Assembly (NCBI GenBank): GCA_963969395.1
Contig: OZ017801.1
Span: 684,501-748,500 of the forward strand
Direction: 5' to 3'
DNA from: Pseudoscleropodium purum
Lineage: Eukaryota; Streptophyta; Bryopsida; Hypnales; Brachytheciaceae
Length of the DNA: 64,000 nucleotides
Every line of letters starts with the position of its first letter. Within the stretch, counting starts at the first letter, position 1. Below, piece after piece: positions 23,574-34,693 of the stretch. The notes under the pieces are model-generated. The model made no database searches and had not been told where the DNA came from. It saw only the letters and a program-made list of their open reading frames with translations. Made by a program: the position numbers and the translations under genes.

Positions 23574-26500
23574 CTAGGTTTTCAAGTCATCAGACATCGC
23601 TGAGGGTATACAATGCGTGGCCAGGATCTCTAAGGTCGCGGTCTTCGCTGTTTGCGTCTCCAGAACCACAATCTGCATAAACCCAGGCAGTCATCGTCAT
23701 CCCGGTCAGAATACTTATCCGAACCTATCCTAATCTGAGCCTTCGTTTACGTTGAGTAATCTTACAACAAACAAAACTGCCAACGACCAAGTACACTTCA
23801 TCTAAATCGAAACATGACATAATAGTAAGCATAGCTTGGCATATAGAAAATAACCTGCTGGTATTCAAGGTCAAACCGCAGAAATGGATCCGTACACTTC
23901 TCCACCATGTTCGCTAGGTGTTTGAGATTTCTGACAGGTGTTTCGTTAAAAGCAATAACCTGCCAACAAAGATTGGACAACAGAAGGCAATCGCATAAGA
24001 AATACAGCTTGCTAGCATAACTTGACCTGATTTCTTGTGGACAAACGTGCCACCCATCACTGCTAATCACTAAATCCCCCATCTTCCATACCGATAGAGA
24101 CGAAGCAGAAATGGACAAAAACGGGCATTTACCTGAGTGTTGACAATGTCTTCATAACCTATGTTGATATCTGCCACCAGAACCTGATTTTAGCAAAGCA
24201 GCAACAAGTTGATCAGTACGACGTACCAGATGTGTCTTATTCGTTGAGGCAACGATCCTGTGCAACATTCGAAGCATTGCACTGTCGATAGAAAACAGGG
24301 GAACGGACAACTGACCAGACTAACGCAAAGCTCCATAATCCACGAAACCATCAAATTTAAGACAAAAAACCATGTCTAAGATCCTTCTATACATAACCAT
24401 AGCAGACGAAAGTTAGATAAAATGAAGTCAAAATAGCAATGAGATAATACCTGAGAAACAACAACAAGCTGCTCATCATCAGATTGAGACATTGAATGGA
24501 GAAGCTTGTCCAGCAGTTTCACTGGAGCATCATAGTCGTAGTCCTTCCCATACTGTCACGCCCCAAAACACCAAAACAATCACCCAACTAACCTAAACAA
24601 TGGACAACAAACTTTACCACCATAATGACCTGCAAATTATATGATTCACGATACATTCATACTGCAAAACTGTAAAATACCAATGAGAATTACATGATCC
24701 CACGGGCAAAGCATCCTGGATGATCCAAAATCATGTTAAAGGTTCACTGTAAACAAACCTCTGAGCGAAGATATGGTACGGAAATTGCTGCAAATACGAT
24801 GCCGGCCAATATGTAGTAGGAAGGTGGCTTTCCCTTGATATGTGCAGGCACCAATCGTTTGTGATTGGCTAGGTCGATATCAAACTCCTTCACTTTTCCA
24901 TCCCTCAAAATCTTGACTTTCGCACTCTCACCAGTGTATTTCTGTGAGACCAGATAACTGAAACCAATTCGTTCACCATGCCTGAAGGGAACTTCATTTA
25001 CATGCACAGAGACATTCACACATGCATCAACACTAGAATTGATAAGAGTAGAGATGACACCCTACAGATTTAAGGATCAAGACAACTACAATCCACCAAA
25101 TTCAAGGATGCATAGACAACGATACAGAGAAAAGGTCCGTACCAGTGCCGTCGTTTGCAATATCAATATCATCAAAGCTCAAGAGGATGTCTGAAGCTTG
25201 CAAATTCTTGGATGCAGGTGCAGTAGGTTCAACACGTCGTATGCGAACACCTTTCTGGTTGCTCTTCATTCCCAGCGCCTTTCTAAGATCCGGATTTTCC
25301 ATCTTCTGCCATTCAATCCCCAAGATGGGAAATCCTGGATAATTCACAAAACATGCACAGCAGCACATGTTATAGAATGTAACCCCAATTACAACATACG
25401 GAGAATAAATACTGCCTGAAAAGTGCTTGAGACAATATAGACAAGACTGCCAGTGACTTATAAGGTAACCTACCGCAAGTGAAGATAGTAGCAGTTACCC
25501 AGGACTGCAGATTAGCTTGCACTTCCTAGTTCAAGAAAAAACGGGTTCGCATATACAGCTTACAGTATCAAAGCAAATAACGGCTCAGAGCAAATGCGAC
25601 CAGTACCTCATGATAGCATCTAAGTACATTAAAGCAAGCAAGAAAAGGCCCGCAAAAGAAAAAAAGAAGAAGCATACCACTATCAAGTGCGTTCACATCT
25701 GCACTTCCCAAATTATTTTCAAATTTGTGCCACCCAAGTATAAATAAAACAATGGTACGTCCTAGTACCTGTATAGTCACCGCTGCGGATGTAATCGGTG
25801 ATGAAGTGAGTAATGACAGGGGTGGGGATAACGTATCCAATATTCTCAGCATCCTCGTGCTTCAATGACTGAAAGGCAATCCCCACACATTCACCTCTGT
25901 CGTTGAAAGCAGGGCCCCCAGAGTTGCCAGCATTAATGGCAGCATCAATCTGTAATTCTTACACAAGAGCACATGAGCCGAAAACAAACCCCACACAATT
26001 GACAAGACAAGATCAAAACTCAAATATGAAGAAGGATATGCAAACAAGTACGTGCAAACAACAGCAAAGTGAAGAATAATAGAACAGCAGCACTTATAAC
26101 AGCACAGGACCAAGACAATTATATCAACGTCGCCCGTGCAATCAACGCCCTGAACCAAATTAAACTGTCCATCCTTACGAACCTCCCGTGAACTACGAAC
26201 CATCACGAGCTACACTAAATCCCTGACAGACTACACGCTTTGATCATGTAGCGACACACCAAGCTTGAGTAGTATTTACCCCAAACAAACAGAAAACAGT
26301 GGATATCGACAAAGGATACCTGTCGCACAGGCATCGGGTTCAATACTAACAGGGAGTTGCATGCCCTATTCTGGTGCTCAAACGGGCATACAAGGCATCG
26401 ATTAATGAAAGCACATACTCCATACTTTATGACAATCGTCTCACAAACATACTGAAGGGCGGAAATCCTTACCTGCACACCAAGGAGCTCCGTTGCACCA

Positions 26501-28442
26501 TGCACGTATGATGTAACCTCAATTCGAGAAACCACACCACTAGTCACCGAGATAGTGTCACCACCTATAGGGTAACCTACTACGGTCACAGCATCTTGCA
26601 GACGAGGCAAAGATCCAAAGTCCACTGGCGTCACATCTTCCCAAAACTCGTCGTTGCTCACTGTCAGCATGGCTGCACGCATAGAAGTTCGAATCAAACC
26701 AATGAACTAGTTCCATCATAACACAGAATCTGATAGTGTGATAACCCCGAGTCAGTTCCATCGACCCGCATCAGCATCGTCCAGAAGGGACCGAGGGAAG
26801 AGCCACGCATAAGCCCCCCACAGTGACTATAAGGGCATGACAATATGAACAAAGAAAATGAAAATTGAAAATTGAGAAACAGACGTACGTCAGCAAACGT
26901 CGAAATCAATAATTGAAATAACCTAAAACTTGCAGCACACCTGAAAACTCATATCGCGGAATCGGCCACTGACAGACGTTCATGGAGAGGGCAGTAACTG
27001 ACCTATGTCACATTCGGTACCAATAGCAAGGACTGTGGCCAAGTACTTCGTATCTGAACCACGTTTCTTAACCTTCACCTGCGTATGGTGCTCCACTGAG
27101 TGTGCATTAGTCAGAACCCGACGGTCTTTAATGATAAAGCCACTGCTATTAGAGCTGAATTGGCGTTTCCTCTGCCATGGAAGTGAAAAATTAGGTTCGG
27201 TGTGAACACAAAATACTTTCACAACGGCATCCATGAAAGGTGCATCTTTCACATCTTCACTTCCAACTGTTCCATCCTCAAATAAGGGAGCATGCGCCCT
27301 AATGGTGTCATTTGAGAACAAGCCTGGGTTTGCCTGCGGATATCACAACGTAAAAACTCCGTTAGGCCTTAATACACGTCGCACTGAAACAGGCATCTGG
27401 CATTCTTCTTCCGCACGGTAGGCATTAAAAGTCGAAGCTTCAGATATTCAAAATTTTAATTTTGTAGAAAAACAGATCCGTATCTCAGTGCAAATCTTTG
27501 GAATAGCCGCGGTAGATATCGGTGACAATCCTGGGCAATAACACCAATGGATATTCCTGATTCTAGACCTGGACTTCTCGCCAGCTTTTAAGTCTTTGGT
27601 AGGTAAACGAGAAAACCTTCATACTCAACGTTATGTTCATTCTCAGTCTGCCATGTCACGCAAATGCAGATTCGGGTTACAGAGAGTACAATAGAATGAA
27701 ACATTCATACGCCAGCGACTGTCTCAAATCCAAAATCCAAAACCAAACCATTCAGCGAGTAAACCCTGAACCCTTCACGACTTCATCCTGTTCCGACCCA
27801 ATCATCACATGCAGTGCAGCAAGAGCGCCCTAATTCTTGGCAAAAGCCCCTGGGCTGCATTACCAAGGAAAAGGGCTATTGGGGACAGGAAGCCCCTGCA
27901 CCGCATTTCAGCAGTCGGTCGTCGCCCCGTCACGGAGGAAAATTGGACACAGGATTAGCAAAATTAAGGCCCACGGAAAATCCAGCCAGTCAAGGAGGGC
28001 AGAGCAACGATGGAGAAGAAGAGGAAGACCGACGGAGTGCAATTGACGAGGAAGAGGCAGCATGGTGTACCAATGACGGCTTCTTCGTTCTCCTCGAGAG
28101 TCTCTCCACAGGCGATTCAATGTCTTCCGCTTCCGACTTGGACAGGTCGCGATTGCTGGGACTTCCGCCTCCGCCTCCGCCAGCGCCAAGCTTGGTCGAA
28201 GGGGGCACTTGGTCGAGTTTCTCCACCCCCGATGACGATTTCTTGCGTCCCCGCGGGCCTGAGCGAGTATCCACAGGCGGTATCACGCGGTCCACCATCT
28301 CTAAATCGGCTGGGGAGGAAGGCGCGTTGAGAGAGGAATGATTGTTGCTGGCGTGAGGCAGCAGAGCCGGGGGAGAAGTATCGTTGGAGGCGACTTTGGG
28401 ATGCTTGGGCGGTCGCCCCCGCTTGCGAGGGGGTGCCTCCAT
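23574..28442 (-). CDS. DEG9: DEG9-type DegP/HtrA serine protease with AT-hook N-terminus, complete in ten exons
   Basis: Exons on the minus strand: 28071-28442, 27003-27333, 26473-26672, 25769-25949, 25143-25334, 24759-24991, 24451-24552, 24133-24183, 23855-23959 and 23574-23672. All introns are GT-AG, every phase matches, and the 1,866 bases encode 621 residues, close to Arabidopsis DEG9. The N-terminus carries RKRGRPPKH, an AT-hook-like basic motif, then a Ser/Gly-rich linker with a six-Gly run. The trypsin domain starts near [15 protein letters not shown]. The catalytic triad is intact: His202 in LTNAHSVEH, Asp233 in GTECDI, Ser311 in [13 protein letters not shown] sequence follows ([25 protein letters not shown]). 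The C-terminus is the conserved [13 protein letters not shown] plus one Thr. Arabidopsis DEG9 is nuclear and degrades the response regulator ARR4, linking light and cytokinin signalling; the same role here is inference. The first-exon donor (TTG|GTACAC) is the least certain junction, because the frame stays open to 27990. Confidence 0.95.
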
Positions 28443-28700
28443 GCCTCCTGAAATGGTGAAGAGAAACCGTTCGATCGATCCGCACAAGACAAGAGAGGAG
28501 GGACGTCACAAACCGGTTGGCAGTGGAGGCAGAGGCGAGTGGGGCTGCGACGGCCAGCGCCGATGTGTCAAGCTACCTTCGTCACTTCACAGACAGAACA
28601 TCCATAAGAGGGGCGGTGAGAAGCCCGAATGTGACCACCTCGGCTTGTGAGCACAGCCCCAATTTCCACTCACAAGACGACGTTGACGTGGGAACCCTAC
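28443..28700 (-). promoter_or_regulatory. DEG9 leader with possible 129-bp 5' UTR intron (28448-28576)
   Basis: Five bases upstream of the ATG is a good acceptor (ACCATTTCAG|GAGGC). A plausible donor (GACGAAG|GTAGCT) lies at 28577/28576. The intron model would remove upstream ATGs that are otherwise open into this region. The upstream exon boundary and transcription start are not resolved. Confidence 0.4.
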
Positions 28701-29481
28701 ACGACCCAGCAAACCAGCAATTAGAGGACCATCGACGTGATACTAACAAACGACAACTACATTAGGGATAGAAAAACCAAACCAATACAAAAATCGGCTC
28801 CCAGTAAGCGCCAGAAGGAAGCTGCCTCGCCTTCGGCCAATAATGCCAGAAAAATAGGACAAAGATCGATCTCAGAGCCTGCCAAAACTCGGAATCACTC
28901 ACTGGGTCTACTAACCCCCATACGGCGAGAATCCTATGGCGAGCAAGAAGCAGAATGAAATTGCAATGCATACGGTCGAGCATTTCCACTTGAACCCGTG
29001 CAGGACCGTGGACATCCGGACTCCTTACCCTAAAAGGGCATTCGCAATAGAAAGCACCACCCCTCAAAGAGGAGGAAGTTCGGAGGGTGCCTCAATATGC
29101 TTCAGCGCAGAACTCTAGGGCTCCTGCGTAAGCGAAAGCCGCGTTTCAGTAAGCCAGGGTTGTGATCCCAGCATCAGCTGAGTTGCGGCAAACGTGGGCA
29201 TGCAGAAGGAGCAGAAGTAACTCACTGACGAAGAAGAAGAGGAGGAAGTCGAAGAAGCCCGGCGCAGTGGAAGGGTTGAACTGAAGGCCAGCAGAAAGGG
29301 GGTGAAGCTGGTAAAGTCGGCTCAGGCTTCCAGTCGATTACCATAAGCTCCTCATTGGAGACAAGGGCCCAATTGGGAATCCTTCTGCAGCACTTGCACT
29401 CCACTGGCCTCAGGCTGCCTCGGCGGTCCACTTTTGCTTGGATAGCTGGGTGCAAGGACAACCAAAAGACCAAACCCTAAC
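28701..29481. other. GC-richer upstream region of DEG9, no recognised gene
   Basis: A minus-strand frame at 29222-29473 reads AIQAKVDRRGSLRPVECKCC and continues with hydrophilic sequence, but I recognise no family and see no supporting splice partner. It may be leader or promoter sequence of DEG9, or remnant coding DNA. Other frames overlap it in both directions. No TATA box is obvious. Confidence 0.35.
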
Positions 29482-29831
29482 TTAGGAGCGCTTCACACAT
29501 GGGCCGACCAAGTCCAGAGGCCGTGGGAGTTCATGGCCAAACTTTGGGCGAGAGTCCAAAGAAATGGGCAATAAATGGGCAATTTGAGAGATTCTTGACC
29601 AAAGTTTGGGTTGCCACGAAGTGGCGACCCAAACTTTGGTCAAGAGTCCGTCGTGAAGCTATTGTCATGTAGGAGCTTGGGCTTTCTTGTAGGCACTTTG
29701 GAGGGTAATAGACTTTGGATTGTGCTGCCTTGTATGAAGGGTCGAGAGGCCAAAGTCGGGGTTTTCTTAAATTTGATTGGTGGAGGCCGACGCACTCTCA
29801 ACCTTGGGCCCATGTGTGAAGCAGCCCTTAA
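29482..29831. mobile_element. Foldback/MITE-like element with GCTTCACACATGGGCC inverted ends
   Basis: The left end (29482-29505) TTAGGAGCGCTTCACACATG continuing GGGCC and the right end (29806-29831), read in reverse, TTAAGGGCTGCTTCACACAT continuing GGGCC, are matching terminal inverted repeats. Near the middle is a second, tighter hairpin. The element has no convincing protein; the plus-strand frame 29611-29862 runs through its right half and shows no family features. It sits about 1 kb upstream of the DEG9 start codon. Confidence 0.5.
29594..29645. repeat. 25-bp-arm hairpin with two-base loop
   Basis: TCTTGACCAAAGTTTGGG and the following TTGCCAC pair with GTGGCGACCCAAACTTTGGT and the following CAAGA across a two-base loop (29619-29620), with one mismatch. 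This is a strong potential stem in DNA or RNA. It lies inside the foldback element. Confidence 0.8.
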
Positions 29832-30380
29832 TGGAGATATTATTGGAGCTGAGCGTATCTAGGCAGTAACTCGTCTATCTGTGCAGAGATTTTATGTTCA
29901 ATTTTTCAAGGTAAGGTAAGTTCATCCAAATCAACACTTAACATATAACATATTTACTAGGTTTAAACATAAATGATTATTGTCAAATCTTGCAGCCAAA
30001 TGAAAGAAGATTCCAACACACTTTATGGTAGAACCACCCATAGTCGACCATTTTAATATATGACAATGTAAATTTTCTACCATGTCAAAAGATAGAAATC
30101 ACAGGGATTGCAATTCTTTTGGTAATTTTATGCTATGAATTGAGATTACTATGAATTTAAGAACCTGGCACTTGGTCCAAACCATATCCAATATGTAAAC
30201 TCTTGCAATTCCAATCATTCATGAATGATTTCCTACTCACTATGGGTTATGATTTGATTAGTTCCAACTTTGAGAAGGAGAAAAAAAAAACATTTTAAGT
30301 TGGGTTTAAAATTTGTTTCAACCTTAGTTGGAAATAGTTGCACCTTGTATGGCTCTTTGGTTGGGAATGGGTGCTTCTAT
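29832..30380. other. AT-rich intergenic DNA, no gene seen
   Basis: Composition drops sharply to AT-rich past the foldback element. No feature was recognised. Confidence 0.4.
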
Positions 30381-30581
30381 TGTAGCATGCATTATTTCAA
30401 CACCATATGAATAAGTAGAAATTTCAAAGCATTGTTTGTAGGTGTAAAAATTATTAATAGGCCTTTTCAAGTTCTTGTGGTGTAGCATGCATTATTTCAA
30501 CACCATATGAATAAGTAGAAATTTCAAAGCATTGTTTGTAGGTGTCAAAATTATTAGTAGGCCTTTTTCAAGTTCTTGTGG
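30381..30581 (+). repeat. Perfectly spaced 100-bp tandem duplication
   Basis: The copy at 30381-30480 is repeated at 30481-30581, beginning TGTAGCATGCATTATTTCAA in both. Only three differences are visible: an A/C, an A/G, and one extra T in the second copy. It is a recent duplication, unlike the older one at 5741-6235. Confidence 0.95.
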
Positions 30582-30959
30582 TGTGATTGTGTACTTCTTG
30601 TATCATCAATATCTATGTTTTTGTGATCCTTTTGGGCCCAAATGTAGGTGTTGCATTCAGGGCATTGATGATTATTGGGGCCTATACCTTACTATGACTT
30701 GCAATCTTTTGATTAGAGTATCAAAGCTAGTGGCATGCCAGAAAATGTTGATTATAGATGTAATGTCATTTATTCATTAAAATTTATTACATTCATCCAA
30801 ATGTGGTTAAATCATTTAACTTTGAACTTATTTTGGATGGGTCCAAGAAATTTCTTCTATTTAAAGTTGAAGAATATTTTGCAAACATTGGAAGGGATTT
30901 GAGGGCAACTAAAGCCCACAAGTTATCAAGTTGTGAAGAACAAGAGAATTACACCACTA

Positions 30960-31180
30960 CAACCATATGAATGGCTGAGACCTTGCTACATCATATAAAA
31001 TTATTATTATTTAAAAAAAAATTTAATTTAATTTTTTTTCAACTTCTTTTTTTGTTTAAAAAATTCATTTTCATTTTTTTTAAATTTCTAACAAACAACC
31101 ATTCCTTCAGTACAACAGAAACAACCAAAGAAATATGCCTTAAACAGGCTTCCATTGCCCTCAAATCCCTTCTAATGAAT
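30960..31180 (+). repeat. Dispersed A/T-block repeat, copy 2
   Basis: A CTACATCATA start, A-run/T-run core (31010-31085) and a tail with AAACAGGCTTCCATTGCCCT and TCTAATGAAT match the tail of copy 1 at 8780-8830. Confidence 0.5.
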
Positions 31181-31484
31181 ATTCTAACACTATTCCCTAA
31201 ATTGTAACCAAGATAAAAAAAACCATTGAACAAGAAAATGCAACAAAAAAAATCACATCTAAAATAGGATCACTAAATCTAATTGCAATCTTTACAAATG
31301 AACACAATTGCAACAACTACAATTGAACACAATTAGGCTTTATTTCATTCTATACAGTGAAGATTGTGCTTAATTTATACATTAGATGTTTTTCAACCCC
31401 TTTGGAAGGCTACGAGTTCCCTTATATTACCTTGTATTCTTAGACTTTGGAAACTGTACTACAACAACTACCTTACATAGCAAA

Positions 31485-31660
31485 AAGACTACCACAACAT
31501 TTTATTAATTATTTTTTCAACTTTTTTTTCCTTTTCCTTTTTTTTAATTCCAATAAAAATTGACAGCAGCCGTTCTTTTATTGCTAGGGGAACAGAGTTG
31601 AGAACAAGCTGTTTTCCCAGCCCCTCAAACAACATGTAATGAGAGACTCATTATTTGAGT
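31485..31660 (+). repeat. Dispersed A/T-block repeat, copy 3
   Basis: A TTTTTTCAAC T-run core is followed by GACAGCAGCCG, GGGAACAGAGTTGAGAACAA and CAGCCCCTCAAA. This matches the copy 1 block GGGAACAATA...AGAGTTGAAACAAGCTT and the inverted copy at 49225-49470. Confidence 0.5.
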
Positions 31661-31916
31661 GAAGAATGGAGACAAAAAGGATTGAAATTGGGCTACAAAG
31701 ACTTTATTTTGTAATATATGGTGAAGATTGTATTCAATTCATGTAGAGACTTAGATTGAGTAAAAAATGGGAACAAAGAAGTTTAGAATTGGGCTACAAA
31801 ATGACAATTTCAAGAGTTTTATGGATGGAGCCATGAGGTTAATCTTATTAATCGTAGAAGAGCCAAAAGTGGTCACTCTAAGCATGTAAGTTTAAATAAC
31901 AAGGAATCTATCTAGA

Positions 31917-32031
31917 TCAATGACTTTTTTAAAACTAAAAGGATGTTAGTAATCTAGCTTTGTAACAAATGATACATGAATCACTGCATTTTAAAATGTC
32001 GAAGATTTCCAAATAACACTAACGCACAAAT
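31917..32031 (+). repeat. Arm of a widely spaced inverted repeat (partner 34580-34693)
   Basis: Shares CTAAAAGGATGTTAGTAATC followed by TAGCTTTG, and GAAGATTTCCAAATAA, with the reverse complement of 34580-34693 over about 115 bp at roughly 80-85 % by eye. Confidence 0.75.
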
Positions 32032-34579
32032 AATTTGCTAAAAATACACTAATACAATACATTGTATTTATATGATAATATACTAACATATATAGAAAGA
32101 TTGTATAATTCATAAAAATTCACCTCACTCCATACAATTGTGTATCTCTTCTTTGTCAGTAACTATAAACATACATTGCAAAGTTTTTGTCTTGCCATTT
32201 TGAATGTTCTAAAGCGCAATCTTTGACAAATAAAACATATATCTCATATGCAACAAACCTTAACACACAAGATAGAGAGTTTAAGGTTTGGAGGTCATGA
32301 CAAGGATTTAGGTGAATGCAACCACCTTAGATGAAAGTAGCAACAATCATCCAAAACTGTAAGAACAACTTGAATGAATGCCTAACTTATTTGAATTATA
32401 ATTTAAAATGGCTTGATTTTACTTTTTGGATTGCCTAATTAGTTTTTGCACTTGAATTAATTATTAGGCAAAAAATTATTCAAGCTACTAGGTAACTACA
32501 ATATTGAGTATTTTGGCATATGCAAATGTAATTTGCATATTTTGAACTAGTAGTTGCCTCAAACATTATCAGAAGAAATTTAGAACAACATATGTCAAAC
32601 ATTTCAAGTGCTATTGAGAAGATGTTATCTACTTCTTACCTTTGTATAAGATCAAAAATCGTATAATAGAGGTCAAGCAATAGGTCATGTAAAAAATGTT
32701 TAGATTTATAATGCAATATTAACTCTTCAAAACAAACCAAGCTTGAGTAGGAGATAGAACATTAAACCTAAATTTCATATAGTTTTTATAATTTAGGTTC
32801 AACATTTAACCTAAATTTAGGTTTGACATTTATTTAAGCTAAAAGCATTCAATAACTTGTAGTTAAGTAGTTTAAGTTTTCATAGTAATTTGAATAGTTG
32901 GTTGCCGATATAAATAACAAAACTACATGAATATGAGATAACAACCCAAATTGAATACATCTATTAATAAATAATACTACAGGGTCGTTGCAAGAAACAC
33001 TTCTTATTTTTTGTCCCCTTGGTCTTGATAAGTGGTTTTGGGCTCATAACTTTTGCGTTGTATGTCCGTTTCCTATAAAATTTTAAGAGAAAGTACATAT
33101 AGTAGTTTTAGGCATTTAGTAATTTTTTCCAATTAAAAATTTTTATTTACTAATTTTGAATTGCTCCCAATTGGATGTCTACCTTGGCCATTTTAGGGGA
33201 TTTTAGTACTATTTCTGATCTAAAAATACAAATTTAAAAGTAAAAATTGGGATATTAGGAATTATACTAAAGCTTCAAAAAAATTTAGAGATTTTCTAAA
33301 AATAGAAAATTTTCCACCTTCCACATGTGCTTAAAGTGCACTACCCAAATACATATGTAGAGAACAAAATTTTTATTTTCAAAAGATGAAAATGGTTGAA
33401 AAGAAGCATCTTCAAATAAGGAAAAATGTGTTTTTTTCTTTGAATTCTTTGAGCTTTTTTTACTGTTTTTCAAAAATCAAATTCAAAAATATCTATTTTC
33501 TTGCATTTTTCTAGGCATCTTTTGTTGTGTATAAATTTTATAGATAAATTTTTCTGAGCTTGAATTTTCACACATACACTATTTTCAATACTTTCTAAAT
33601 TATTCATATTTTATTTTATTTAAAAATTTATTATTCCAAAAGTCACAATACTCTAGTGCTAAGGCCATTTTGAGCCAAAACCAGCAAGTGTACCTTGTAA
33701 CTACCCTTAAATTTATACCAATTGGAAGATATCAATCCTATTATATAGTTTTATTTCATTATTTGGTAAAATCAAAATAAGTGAAGGTATTAAAATGCTT
33801 CAATATGTAACAATGAGGCAAAATATGGTAGGCAACTTGACTTATGGCCTCTTTGATAGAAAAAAGCCCTTGCTTTTGATCATTATCCTAACTAAATGGA
33901 CCCTTCCAAATGCCATTGTTGTATTTTCACTGAAAAAATGTTGTTATTGAACTTCCACTTTTGATGTTGAAAAAAATATCAAGACTTCTTCCAATGCCAT
34001 TAATCTTCAGCCTCCCCAAAGGACAATCTAGATCATTTAGGTGCTTAGGGCATATTATAGTATCTTGTATAGTCCAGCCTAGCAGTAAATTTTTTTTTAA
34101 AAATTCTTTAAATGAAAAAATGATATGTATACTTGTCTTTAATTAATTTTAGATTTCTACACTTTTGCATGGTTTGTTAATATGGTTTTAATTAAACACT
34201 TGTGGTTTTTTTATTTTAAAAAAATTCAAAGTTCTAAGACTAGTATACCCTTTTGAAAATGTTGTTTCAAACATTTTTTAATCAAATGAGAAAATCACAT
34301 GAGAACTTGTTTTTTAATGCATGTTGAATTTTTCCAATTTTTCAAAGTCCATCACATCATGTCATCAAAAGTTGTAGGCATTGCCCTAGACATATACATA
34401 GATTATCACAATATTACATGGTTTGGAAATAATTATATTTATCATATAGTATATAGTCTAAATTCTTTCTCCAATTTACAAACTTATGAATAATTTGCCA
34501 ACCAACATAACATTTTTTGTATGGGTAGGAGAATGAGTTTGTAGTTAATGAAGAAAAAGTAGTTTATATATCTATATAT
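32032..34579. other. AT-rich DNA between inverted-repeat arms, no gene seen
   Basis: Contains one dispersed-repeat match (32981-33060 against 6541-6620) and a small palindrome around 32760-32830 built from AACCTAAATTT/AAATTTAGGTT. Frames at 33285-33473 and 33961-34146 show no family features. No transposase is visible between the arms. Confidence 0.4.
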
Positions 34580-34693
34580 ATTTGTGACTTTGTATTATTT
34601 GGAAATCTTCCACATTTTAGAATGCAATTATTTATGTACCATTTGTTGCAAAGCTAGATTACTAACATCCTTTTAGTTTTCTAAAAGTCATTG
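34580..34693 (-). repeat. Arm of a widely spaced inverted repeat (partner 31917-32031)
   Basis: Reverse-complement match to the arm described at 31917. Homology stops on both sides, so the pair may be two oppositely oriented insertions of one repeat rather than the ends of one element. Confidence 0.75.

Noticed and set aside
27814..28341. 175-codon plus-strand frame opposite DEG9 exon 1
   Set aside because: Mirror frame of the low-complexity Ser/Gly/Pro-rich coding strand; it has no conserved features of its own.
29222..29473. 84-codon minus-strand frame upstream of DEG9 as a separate gene
   Set aside because: No family recognised, no splice partner, and overlapping frames on both strands are equally open in this GC-rich segment.
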